Positions 1 to 5,926 of a stretch of DNA of 10,888 nucleotides are shown here, piece after piece. The position numbers were made by a program, and so were the translations under genes. The notes under the pieces were generated by a model. The model was not told the DNA's origin. It saw only the letters and a program-made list of their open reading frames with translations, and made no database searches. The DNA is from Paracoccaceae bacterium (GTDB lineage Bacteria; Pseudomonadota; Alphaproteobacteria; Rhodobacterales; Rhodobacteraceae), in contig DOIS01000018.1 in NCBI GenBank assembly GCA_003511785.1, positions 1 to 10,888 of the forward strand, in the 5' to 3' direction. Numbering within the stretch: position 1 is the first letter of the stretch; the number at the start of each line of letters is the position of its first letter.

Positions 1-332
1 ACCGACTCGGCGAACTCGGCGCGGATGGTGCCGGGAGCGGCGTCGGCGGGGTTGGTGGCACCCATGATCTCGCGGTTCTTGGAAATCGCGTTCTCGCCTT
101 CCAGCACCTGCACGACGACCGGGGCCGAGGACATGAACTCGCACAGTTCGTCATAGAACGGACGCTCGGCATGAACTTCGTAGAACTTGCCGGCCTGCGC
201 CTTGGTCATGTGGATGCGCTTCTGCGCGACGATGCGCAGGCCGGCCTCCTCGAACTTGGCGTTGATCGCGCCGGTCAGGTTGCGGCGGGTGGCATCGGGT
301 TTGATGATCGAAAAGGTGCGTTCCAGCGCCAT
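1..332 (-). CDS. ndk: Nucleoside diphosphate kinase, N-terminal 110 residues (3' end outside window)
   Basis: Ndk transfers the gamma phosphate of ATP to nucleoside diphosphates through a phosphohistidine and balances cytosolic NTP and dNTP pools. The visible protein opens MALERTFSIIKPDATRRN, with the family's near-N-terminal IIKPDA motif (Lys11), and continues through FYEVHAERPFYDELCEFM (about residues 51-68) and a VVQVLEGENAI block. It breaks off in the GTIRAEFAES segment, just before the expected NAVHGSDS active-site histidine near residue 117, so that residue cannot be checked. The family is about 140 residues, so roughly 30 are missing. The ATG at 332 is supported by AGGAG (341-345, complement) 8 bases upstream and by the conserved N-terminus. 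The gene is transcribed divergently from the small protein gene at 540. Identity is secure. Confidence 0.96.
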   Translation of the reverse strand, partial: MALERTFSIIKPDATRRNLTGAINAKFEEAGLRIVAQKRIHMTKAQAGKFYEVHAERPFYDELCEFMSSAPVVVQVLEGENAISKNREIMGATNPADAAPGTIRAEFAES

Positions 333-355
333 GTCTCGTGCTCCTGCAAAGAAAG

Positions 356-373
356 GCCCCGCGCGCGCGGGGC
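356..373. repeat. 18-bp perfect GC palindrome in the ndk leader
   Basis: The 18 bases GCCCCGCGCGCGCGGGGC are their own reverse complement. In an RNA read towards ndk they would form a 7-bp GC stem with a GCGC loop, followed by CTTTCTTT and then the ndk Shine-Dalgarno sequence. The layout resembles an intrinsic terminator or attenuator placed in a leader, but the T tract is interrupted by C. It could also be a DNA operator or simply a GC-rich accident. The palindrome is seen directly; any regulatory role is inference. Confidence 0.5.
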
Positions 374-390
374 GGTGTCGATTGGGCGCT

Positions 391-419
391 GCGATAGCAT
401 GGGGTCCGCGCGGTGAAAA
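391..419 (-). promoter_or_regulatory. Weak candidate sigma-70-type promoter for ndk
   Basis: Read on the minus strand, TTTTCA (414-419) is followed after 17 bases by TATCGC (391-396). That gives 4/6 and 3/6 matches to the -35 and -10 consensus. Transcription would begin about 45-50 bases upstream of the ndk ATG, so the 356-373 palindrome would lie inside the leader. The match is poor, but -10 boxes in this group are often weak. This is a guess from spacing and position only. Confidence 0.22.
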
Positions 420-446
420 GAGCCAAGCCGGGCGGTCTGCAATCGT

Positions 447-470
447 CCCCGCAATTCGGGGGTTTTCTTT
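447..470 (+). terminator. Intrinsic-terminator-like hairpin upstream of the small secreted-protein gene
   Basis: CCCCG (447-451) pairs with CGGGG (457-461) across a CAATT loop. It is followed by one G and then TTTTCTTT (463-470), the shape of a rho-independent terminator on the plus strand. No plus-strand gene lies upstream inside the window; the only gene there is ndk on the other strand. The hairpin could therefore end transcription antisense to ndk, end a short untranslated RNA, or act as an attenuator in the leader of the gene at 540. The stem is short, at 5 bp plus a possible wobble pair. Confidence 0.45.
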
Positions 471-539
471 CCCGATAGTTTTTGTCAAAATAGCGTCAGC
501 CAAACAGCCAGCACCCGACTCAGATCACGGAGAGATCCC

Positions 540-848
540 ATGAACCCGACCCGCCTCGCCGCCTCGATGATCGCCGCGCTCGGCGCTTCCTTCGCCGCCA
601 GCTTGGCCTTGGCCGACGCCAAGAAGGCCGAACCGCTGACGCTGACCTACGAGATCTTCGAAGTCGCGTTCCCGCACGCCGACCTCGCCGAGTGCCCCGC
701 AGAGATGGCGGCCGAGGACCGTTTCTGCCGCGCCACGCTGCACAGCGAGGAGGTGCATGTCTTCGCCTTCGCCTACGAGGGCGAGCAGCCGCTGCTGAGC
801 TATGCCGCCTATCCCTTCGCCGGTCCGGCCGCTGACACGGGCCAGTGA
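540..848 (+). CDS. Small predicted secreted protein of unknown function
   Basis: I do not recognise a named family. The 102-residue product has an N-terminal signal peptide: basic start MNPTR, hydrophobic core around residues 7-25, and likely cleavage after the LALA stretch near residues 22-25. The mature part is therefore a periplasmic or exported protein of about 77 residues. It is acidic and has two cysteines, Cys52 (AECPAEM) and Cys63 (DRFCRA), which could form a disulphide in the periplasm. A strand-like aromatic stretch (EVHVFAFAYEG, 71-81) follows. The ATG at 540 has GGAGAG (529-534) five bases upstream. The stop lies 39 bases before the ABC-F gene and in the same reading frame, so co-transcription is possible. 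Codon use matches the neighbours. The gene call is good; the function is open. Confidence 0.8.
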   Translation: MNPTRLAASMIAALGASFAASLALADAKKAEPLTLTYEIFEVAFPHADLAECPAEMAAEDRFCRATLHSEEVHVFAFAYEGEQPLLSYAAYPFAGPAADTGQ

Positions 849-852
849 CCGC

Positions 853-881
853 TTGACACCGGGCGGGGGCTGGCCCAGTCC
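853..881 (+). promoter_or_regulatory. Candidate promoter that would give a leaderless ABC-F transcript
   Basis: TTGACA, a perfect -35 hexamer, lies at 853-858. A 17-base spacer leads to CAGTCC (876-881; CCAGTC at 875-880 if the spacer is 16), which is a poor -10. Transcription starting about seven bases later would begin at or beside the ABC-F ATG at 888. No purine-rich Shine-Dalgarno sequence is present in the 15 bases before that ATG, which fits a leaderless message. The -35 and the missing ribosome binding site are visible; the start point is inferred. Confidence 0.4.
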
Positions 882-887
882 TCGCCC

Positions 888-2738
888 ATGCTGCGCATCG
901 ACGACATCGCCTTTTCCATCGCCGGTCGGCCCCTGTTCGAGGGCGCCTCGGCCACCATTCCCACCGGCCACAAGGTCGGGCTGGTGGGCCGCAACGGCAC
1001 CGGCAAGACCACGCTCTTCCGCCTGATCCGGGGCGAGCTGGCCTTGGAGGGAGGCTTCATCGCCCTGCCCGCGCGCGCCCGCATCGGCGGCGTGGCGCAG
1101 GAGGCGCCCGCCTCGGAGGTGTCGCTGATCGACACGGTGCTGGCCGCCGATACCGAGCGCGCGGCACTCCTGGCCGAGGCCGACACCGCCACCGATCCCC
1201 ACCGCATCGCCGAGGTGCAGACCCGGCTGGCCGACATCGACGCCTGGGGCGCGCCTGCCCGCGCCGCAGCGATCCTCAAGGGGCTGGGCTTCGACGACGC
1301 CGCGCAGCAGCGCCCCTGCGCCGATTTCTCGGGCGGCTGGCGGATGCGCGTGGCGCTGGCGGCGGTGCTGTTCTCGATCCCCGACCTGCTGCTGCTGGAC
1401 GAGCCCACCAACTACCTCGACCTCGAGGGCGCGCTCTGGCTGGAGAGCTACCTTGCGCGCTATCCGCACACGGTGCTCATCATCTCCCACGACCGGGGGC
1501 TGCTGAACCGCGCGGTGGGCGCGATCCTGCATCTCGAGGACCGCCGGCTGACGCTCTACCAGGGCCCTTATGACCAGTTCGCCCGCCAACGCGCCGAGAA
1601 ACTGGCCCAGGCCGAGGCCATGGCCAAGAAACAGGAGGCGCGGCGCGCGCATCTGCAATCCTACGTGAACCGGTTTCGCTACAAGGCCGACAAGGCCCGC
1701 CAGGCGCAGAGCCGCCTCAAGGCGCTGGCGAAGATGCAGCCCATCACCTCGCCGCAGGAGGCCGCGCTGCGCGCCTTCACCTTCCCCGAGCCCGAGGAAC
1801 TGTCGCCGCCCGTCGTCAACCTCGAGGGCGGCGTGACCGGCTATGGCGAGACCGTGGTGCTGAAATCCCTGAACCTGCGCATCGACCAGGACGACCGGAT
1901 CGCGCTCCTGGGCCGCAACGGCCAGGGCAAGTCCACCCTGGCCAAGCTGCTGAGCGACCGCTTGCCGCTGATGGCGGGCAGGATGACGCGCTCGGCCAAG
2001 CTGCGCGTCGGCTATTTCGCCCAGCACCAGGTGGACGAGCTGCGCGTGGACGAGACCCCGCTCGACCACCTGCGCCGCCTGCGCCCGGCCGAGCCACCGG
2101 CGAAACTGCGCGCCCGGCTGGGCGGCTTCGGGCTGGGGGCGGCACAGGCCGAAACCGTGGTGGGCGAGCTGTCGGGCGGGCAGAAGGCGCGGCTGTCGCT
2201 GCTGATCGCCACCATCGACGCGCCGCATATGCTGATCCTCGACGAGCCCACCAACCATCTCGACATCGAGAGCCGCGAGGCGCTGGTCGAGGCGCTGACC
2301 GCCTATTCCGGCGCGGTGATCCTGGTGAGCCACGACATGCACCTGCTGAGCCTGGTTGCCGACCGGCTCTGGCTGGTCTCGGACGGCACCGTGCGCGCTT
2401 TCGAGGACGACCTCGACAGCTATCGCCAGATGCTGCTGGCGCGCGAGGCCCCGACGGAGAAGGCCAAACCGGCCAGAGCCGCGCCCAAGCGCCCCACGCG
2501 CGAGGCGCTGCTGGCGTTGCGCGCCGAGGCCCGCAAGAGCGAGGCTCGGGTCGAAAAGCTCACCGGGATGCGCGAGAAACTGGCCGCCAAGCTGGCCGAC
2601 CCGGCGCTCTACGACAAGGGCGACCAGGGCGAAATCGAGGTCTGGCAGCGCAAATATGCCGAGGTGATGGAGGGGCTGGACCGCGCCGAGGCGCTGTGGA
2701 TGCAAGCCATGGAAAAACTGGAACGCGCCGAAGGCTGA
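888..2738 (+). CDS. yheS: ABC-F family ATPase, YheS type
   Basis: A cytosolic 616-residue protein with two ABC ATPase domains and no membrane segments, as expected for ABC-F translation factors, which bind the ribosomal E site rather than transport solutes. Domain 1 has Walker A GRNGTGKT (34-41), signature FSGGW (147-151), Walker B LLLLDEPTN with catalytic Glu172, and switch His201. Domain 2 has GRNGQGKS (342-349), LSGGQ (428-432), LILDEPTNHLD (Glu453) and His482. Between them lies a basic alpha-helical linker (about 225-300), including RFRYKADKARQAQSRLKAL, that corresponds to the P-site tRNA interaction motif. A charged coiled coil (about 535-613) ends the protein. The opening, the SGGWRMR motif and the overall length (616 against about 637) resemble E. 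coli YheS more than Uup or EttA. Both sites look catalytically intact. A housekeeping role in rescuing or tuning translation is inferred; nothing points to antibiotic resistance. The start is supported by domain alignment, not by a ribosome binding site. Confidence 0.93.
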   Translation: MLRIDDIAFSIAGRPLFEGASATIPTGHKVGLVGRNGTGKTTLFRLIRGELALEGGFIALPARARIGGVAQEAPASEVSLIDTVLAADTERAALLAEADTATDPHRIAEVQTRLADIDAWGAPARAAAILKGLGFDDAAQQRPCADFSGGWRMRVALAAVLFSIPDLLLLDEPTNYLDLEGALWLESYLARYPHTVLIISHDRGLLNRAVGAILHLEDRRLTLYQGPYDQFARQRAEKLAQAEAMAKKQEARRAHLQSYVNRFRYKADKARQAQSRLKALAKMQPITSPQEAALRAFTFPEPEELSPPVVNLEGGVTGYGETVVLKSLNLRIDQDDRIALLGRNGQGKSTLAKLLSDRLPLMAGRMTRSAKLRVGYFAQHQVDELRVDETPLDHLRRLRPAEPPAKLRARLGGFGLGAAQAETVVGELSGGQKARLSLLIATIDAPHMLILDEPTNHLDIESREALVEALTAYSGAVILVSHDMHLLSLVADRLWLVSDGTVRAFEDDLDSYRQMLLAREAPTEKAKPARAAPKRPTREALLALRAEARKSEARVEKLTGMREKLAAKLADPALYDKGDQGEIEVWQRKYAEVMEGLDRAEALWMQAMEKLERAEG

Positions 2739-3153
2739 ACGCCCGTCCCAAGGCGCAGGGTGCCCGTCGCGGCGGCCGCGTCCCGCCCCGCATGAGCCGC
2801 CTACGGAGCGACGCCGAACAGTCGGGAAGGCTTGCACCTGCCCCGAGCGGGCCCCACCCAGCGCCATGCCCACCACCACCGGCCCCGACGGCGGCGCCGC
2901 TGCGCAAACCCGGGCGCGACGCCTGCGCCTTTGCGTCCGGCGCCAAACAACGCCGCCCCCGCACCCCGGGATGGCGCCCGCCCCTGCTTCTTTCTGGTCG
3001 AAAATACCCCAAAGCGGCGCCCGCCACCCAGCCCTCCGCCAGACGCGGCGCGCAACCCCCGACACCCGATGCCGGTGCAGCGGGCATTCCCGCCCGCCCC
3101 GGCCTTGGCGGCAGGCCCCCATGCGCCTATCTCTGCCCCATGAGGAGACGCGC
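2739..3153. other. 415-base C-rich intergenic stretch, no convincing gene
   Basis: Between the ABC-F stop and the protease start, all six frames are open for long distances. The translations are proline-, arginine- and alanine-rich low-complexity shadows of a very GC-rich, C-biased strand, and none has a credible start with a Shine-Dalgarno sequence. I see no clear terminator after the ABC-F gene. The stretch holds one degenerate copy of an intergenic repeat (2987-3010) and ends with the protease ribosome binding site GAGGAG (3142-3147). It may also contain the protease promoter, but I could not pick one out. Confidence 0.6.
2987..3010 (-). repeat. Degenerate copy of intergenic GTATTTT repeat
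   Basis: The plus-strand core CTTCTTTCTGGTCGAAAATA (2987-3006), followed by CCCC, resembles the segment at 3756-3779, which reads CTTCCTCTTGCGAAAAAATA followed by CTTC. Both copies are in the same orientation in gene-free sequence and follow a CCTGC-rich stretch. On the minus strand each contains GTATTTT and CG followed by a purine-rich tail. This copy lacks the strong flanking GC hairpins of the second one. I recall similar AAAATAC-plus-hairpin elements between genes in Rhodobacterales, but two copies in one window do not prove a family. Confidence 0.5.
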
Positions 3154-3735
3154 ATGACATCCTGGGAAATCGGCAACCTCGCCTATCTCGTCCTGCTGGG
3201 CGCGGTGCTGGCCTTCTGGTTCTTCGTCTCCAACCGGCAATCTCTGGGCCGCACGGTGAAACAGGCCGCCGCCTGGGGCTTCATCTTCCTGGGCACGATC
3301 GCGGTGATCGGGCTTTGGGACGACATTCGCTCGACCGTGCGCCCGATGCAGTCGATCAATACCGAGACCGGCCAGATCACCCTGCCGCGCGCGCCCGACG
3401 GGCATTATTACGCCACGCTCCAGGTCAACGGCGCGCCAGTGCGTTTCCTGGTCGATACCGGCGCCAGCGAGATCGTGCTGACCGCCGAGGACGCCACGCG
3501 GGCCGGGCTCGACCTCGATACCCTCGCCTATACCGGCAGGGCGATGACCGCCAACGGCATGGTGCGCACCGCCCCGGTGACGCTGGACGAGATCGCGCTC
3601 GGCCCGGTCACCGACCGCGACCTGCGCGCCTTCGTCAACGAGGGCGAGATGGACCACTCGCTTCTGGGCATGACCTATCTGCGCCGCTGGGAGCGGATCG
3701 AGATCACCAATGACGGGCTGATCCTGAGCCGCTGA
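3154..3735 (+). CDS. Membrane-anchored retropepsin-like aspartic protease, TIGR02281 type
   Basis: A 193-residue protein with two N-terminal hydrophobic helices (about 8-25 and 39-55) and a soluble domain from about residue 65, probably periplasmic. The domain has the single active-site motif of clan AA aspartic proteases, FLVDTGASEIVLT, with catalytic Asp101. It also has a second conserved segment, SLLGMTYLRRW (169-179), that matches the LLGM signature of this family. With one aspartate per chain it should work as a homodimer, like retropepsins; that is family knowledge. Substrate and role are unknown. An upstream in-frame ATG at 2866 would add 96 low-complexity residues. I chose 3154 because GAGGAG (3142-3147) lies 6 bases before it and the membrane helix follows directly. 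The gene stands alone between gene-free stretches and converges with holC. Confidence 0.88.
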   Translation: MTSWEIGNLAYLVLLGAVLAFWFFVSNRQSLGRTVKQAAAWGFIFLGTIAVIGLWDDIRSTVRPMQSINTETGQITLPRAPDGHYYATLQVNGAPVRFLVDTGASEIVLTAEDATRAGLDLDTLAYTGRAMTANGMVRTAPVTLDEIALGPVTDRDLRAFVNEGEMDHSLLGMTYLRRWERIEITNDGLILSR

Positions 3736-3755
3736 ACCTGCGCGCACCCTGCCCC

Positions 3756-3816
3756 CTTCCTCTTGCGAAAAAATACTTCGGGGGAGTCCCCGAACGGGGA
3801 CGGGGGCAGAGCCCCC
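3756..3816. repeat. Full intergenic repeat with tandem GC hairpins
   Basis: After a core resembling 2987-3010 come three potential stems: TTCGGGG/CCCCGAA (3777-3794), GTCCCC/GGGGAC around GAAC (3786-3801), and GGGGGC/GCCCCC around AGA (3802-3816). The first two share bases and exclude each other. A smaller GCGCC/GGCGC stem follows at 3832-3844. The element fills most of the 136-base gap between the convergent protease and holC genes. The pattern is what one expects of a REP-like palindromic unit that also serves as a terminator. Confidence 0.55.
3768..3794 (-). terminator. Rho-independent terminator for pepA-holC
   Basis: On the minus strand TTCGGGG pairs with CCCCGAA across an ACTC loop, a 7-bp perfect stem (3777-3794). 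It is followed by GTA and six T residues (3773-3768). It begins 77 bases beyond the holC stop and is oriented to end the pepA-holC transcript. It is embedded in the repeat at 3756-3816. On the plus strand the same hairpin lacks a downstream T tract, so ending of the protease transcript is less clear. Confidence 0.62.
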
Positions 3817-3871
3817 AACCAACGATGGCGTGCGCCGCAGGCGCGCCTTCGGATTGCGGCGCGAGGCGGCC

Positions 3872-4333
3872 TCAGCGCTCCGCCTTCTTCTCCCAGCGCC
3901 CCGACTCCTCGGACCAGTATTGCGCCGCGCAGCCCGCGCCGGTCAGCGCCTTCCACTGCGCCCGCGCGCGCTCCAGCGCCGCGCCGTCATTGCCGTCGAA
4001 CAGCACGCAGACCCGCTCCAGCGCCCCAACCTCCTGCGGTGCCACCTCGGCCCCGTCCACGCTCATCACGCAGGCGGGGTCGTTGGCCGCTTCGCGCGCC
4101 GTGGTCAGCAGGATCGGCTGCGCCGCGTCATGCGGCCCGCCCGCCAGCCCGTGCGGCAAGAACCCGTCCTCGGGTCCCGCGGTCCAGAGCGCGGTGTCGA
4201 GCCGGGCCAGCCGCTCGGCATCGGTGCCGCGCACCGCAACCCGCCAGCCCGCCGCGCGCGCCTTCTCCAACAGCATGGGCAGCGTCGCCTCCAGCGGGCG
4301 GCGGGTCAGGTGATAGAAATAGGCCGCGCCCAT
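3872..4333 (-). CDS. holC: DNA polymerase III chi subunit
   Basis: The 153-residue product opens MGAAYFYHLTRRPLEATL, the characteristic start of the chi family, followed by LLEKARAAGWRVAVRG, a LD..LWT segment (46-51) and FLPHGL (58-63). It ends with YWSEESGRWEKKAER, the usual aromatic and basic tail. Chi forms a complex with psi in the clamp loader and binds the C-terminal tail of single-stranded DNA binding protein, linking the replicase to SSB-coated lagging strand. That role is family knowledge. The ATG at 4333 lies 8 bases after the pepA stop, and the GAGTGAGG run across the pepA end can serve as its ribosome binding site. This implies one pepA-holC transcript and possible translational coupling. 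The pepA-holC order is also found in gammaproteobacteria such as E. coli. Confidence 0.93.
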   Translation of the reverse strand: MGAAYFYHLTRRPLEATLPMLLEKARAAGWRVAVRGTDAERLARLDTALWTAGPEDGFLPHGLAGGPHDAAQPILLTTAREAANDPACVMSVDGAEVAPQEVGALERVCVLFDGNDGAALERARAQWKALTGAGCAAQYWSEESGRWEKKAER

Positions 4334-4341
4334 GATGGGCC

Positions 4342-5820
4342 TCACTCCGCCTCGTAGCGCTGCCGCACCAGTCGGTCCAGCGCACGCACGCCCCAGCCGG
4401 TCGCCCCCTTGGGGGCAAGCTCCGTGCCCTCCTTGACCAGCGCCACCCCGGCGATGTCCAGGTGAATCCACGGGGTCTCGTCCTTGACGAACCGGGCCAG
4501 GAACTGCGCCGCGGTGATCGAGCCTGCGGGCCGGCCGCCCACGTTCTTCATGTCCGCGATGCGCGATTTCAGCATGTCGTCATAGGCCTTGCCCAGCGGC
4601 ATCCGCCAGGCGCCCTCGCCTGTGGCCTCGGCGGCCTTGAGAAAGGCCCCGCAGAAGGCGTCGTCGTTCGAGAACACGCCCGCCTTCTCATGGCCCAGCC
4701 CGATGATGATCGCCCCGGTGAGCGTCGCCAGATCGACCATCCCGGCCGGCTTGAACCGCTCCTGCGCGTACCACATCACGTCGCAGAGCACGAGCCGCCC
4801 CTCGGCGTCGGTGTTGATGATCTCGACCGTGTCTCCCTTCATCGAGCGCACCACGTCGCCGGGGCGCGAGGCGCGGCCCGAAGGCATGTTCTCGACCAAC
4901 CCCACGAGGCCCACCACGTTGGCCTTGGCCTTGCGCCGGGCCAGCGCGCACATGGTGCCGGCGACAACACCCGCGCCGCCCATGTCCATGGTCATGTCCT
5001 CCATGCCGGCGGCGGGTTTCAGCGAGATGCCGCCGGCGTCGAACACCACGCCCTTGCCGACCAGCGCCAGCGGCGCGGCGTCGGCCTCGCCGCCCTTCCA
5101 CTGCATCACCACCACCTTCGAGGGGCTGTCCGAGCCCTGCCCCACGCTCAGCAGCGTGCGCATGCCCAGCTCGGCCAGCTGGTCCTCGTCCAGCACCTCG
5201 ACCTCGAGGCCCAGCTCGCGCATCGCCTCCAGCCGGGCGGCGAACTCGGTCGTGGTCAGCACGTTGGCGGGCTCGTTGACCAGGTCGCGGGTCATGTGCA
5301 CGCCCTCGGCCACCGCCAGCAAGGGCGCGGCGGCGGCCTCGATCTCTTCGTGCCGGCTGTGCATCAGCGTGACCGCGCCGGGGGCGCCCGCGTCCTTGTC
5401 GCCGGTCTTGTGCGCGTCGAACGCATAGGCGCGCAGCGCGATCCCCTCGGCCAGGCGCTCGGCCCGGCGCTGGTTGCCGGCGAAGAGGCTCAGCGCCTTG
5501 CCGTTCATCGACGCCGCCAGTTTCGCGCCCGCCCGGCGCAGCACGTCGGCATCCGCCTTGCGGTCCACCACCACCACGTCCAGCGCCTCGGCCGCCATGC
5601 CGGCGGGCCAGCCCAGCGAGATCACCGTGCCGCTCTCGGCCTTGGCGAAGCTCTCGGCCTCGGCCAGCCGGGCCAGCGCGCCGCGGGTCAGCCGGTTGGC
5701 GCGGCGCGCGGCCGGGTCCATCTTGCCCTCGGGCGTGAGCAGCACCGCCACGCGGCCCTCGGCCCCGGCCATGGCGTCGAGGTCGGTCGGGGCGAAACGG
5801 ATCGGGGTGACGTGGCTCAT
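4342..5820 (-). CDS. pepA: Leucyl aminopeptidase (M17 family)
   Basis: A cytosolic 492-residue M17 metallopeptidase that removes N-terminal residues, preferring leucine, using two metal ions as a hexamer. The catalytic half is complete: VGKGVVFDAGGISLKP gives metal ligands Lys256 and Asp261 and catalytic Lys268, Asp279 lies in MTMDMGGAG, and NTDAEGRLVL gives Asp338, Glu340 and catalytic Arg342. The spacings equal those of E. coli PepA Lys270/Asp275/Lys282/Asp293/Asp352/Glu354/Arg356. The N-terminal domain (about 1-165) is divergent, as usual. The ATG at 5820 has AAGGAG (5828-5833, complement) 7 bases upstream. The open frame runs further upstream but would overlap lptF and is not used. In E. 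coli PepA is also a DNA-binding accessory factor; whether that holds here is unknown. It is first in a pepA-holC unit divergent from lptF. Confidence 0.97.
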   Translation of the reverse strand: MSHVTPIRFAPTDLDAMAGAEGRVAVLLTPEGKMDPAARRANRLTRGALARLAEAESFAKAESGTVISLGWPAGMAAEALDVVVVDRKADADVLRRAGAKLAASMNGKALSLFAGNQRRAERLAEGIALRAYAFDAHKTGDKDAGAPGAVTLMHSRHEEIEAAAAPLLAVAEGVHMTRDLVNEPANVLTTTEFAARLEAMRELGLEVEVLDEDQLAELGMRTLLSVGQGSDSPSKVVVMQWKGGEADAAPLALVGKGVVFDAGGISLKPAAGMEDMTMDMGGAGVVAGTMCALARRKAKANVVGLVGLVENMPSGRASRPGDVVRSMKGDTVEIINTDAEGRLVLCDVMWYAQERFKPAGMVDLATLTGAIIIGLGHEKAGVFSNDDAFCGAFLKAAEATGEGAWRMPLGKAYDDMLKSRIADMKNVGGRPAGSITAAQFLARFVKDETPWIHLDIAGVALVKEGTELAPKGATGWGVRALDRLVRQRYEAE

Positions 5821-5848
5821 CTGGGCGCTCCTTGCTTGGTTCGCCCAA

Positions 5849-5878
5849 GACATAGAGCGCGGGCGACCCCCTTGCCAA
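5849..5878 (-). promoter_or_regulatory. Candidate promoter for pepA-holC
   Basis: On the minus strand TTGGCA (5873-5878, 5/6 to the -35 consensus) is followed after 18 bases by TATGTC (5849-5854, 3/6 to the -10). The start point would fall near 5842, leaving a leader of about 20 bases that carries AAGGAG at 5828-5833. The -35 is good and the -10 weak. Confidence 0.45.
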
Positions 5879-5893
5879 GCCCGGCGCCCAAGA

Positions 5894-5926
5894 TTGCAGT
5901 TTCCCCCGCCCCGCGAATGCTCTAGG
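5894..5926 (+). promoter_or_regulatory. Possible promoter for the lptFGD-surA operon
   Basis: TTGCAG (5894-5899) is a fair -35, and the AATGCTCTAGG stretch (5916-5926) is the only plausible -10 region at about the right distance. No hexamer there matches TATAAT well, and the spacing depends on which one is chosen. This would leave a leader of roughly 30-35 bases before the TTG start of lptF. It is offered as the best location in the 147-base gap, not as a firm site. Confidence 0.28.

Noticed and set aside
888..2738. ABC-F gene as an antibiotic resistance determinant
   Set aside because: The linker, coiled coil and overall sequence match the housekeeping YheS type, and the context is conserved core genes.
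2866..3153. Earlier start for the aspartic protease, adding 96 residues
   Set aside because: The added part is Pro/Arg/Ala-rich low-complexity sequence. The ATG at 3154 has GAGGAG at correct spacing and is followed directly by the membrane helix.
2696..3157. 153-residue plus-strand frame overlapping the ABC-F end
   Set aside because: It starts inside the ABC-F gene in another frame and encodes a Pro/Arg-rich sequence with no sign of selection.
525..3176. 883-residue open frame on the minus strand, antisense to the ABC-F gene
   Set aside because: It has a low-complexity composition rich in Gly, Arg, Gln and His, no recognisable domain, and covers a clearly homologous ABC-F gene. It is a typical open antisense frame in very GC-rich DNA.
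4462..5925. 487-residue plus-strand frame antisense to pepA
   Set aside because: It is rich in His, Gly, Leu and Gln repeats without a domain, and is the mirror of pepA codons.
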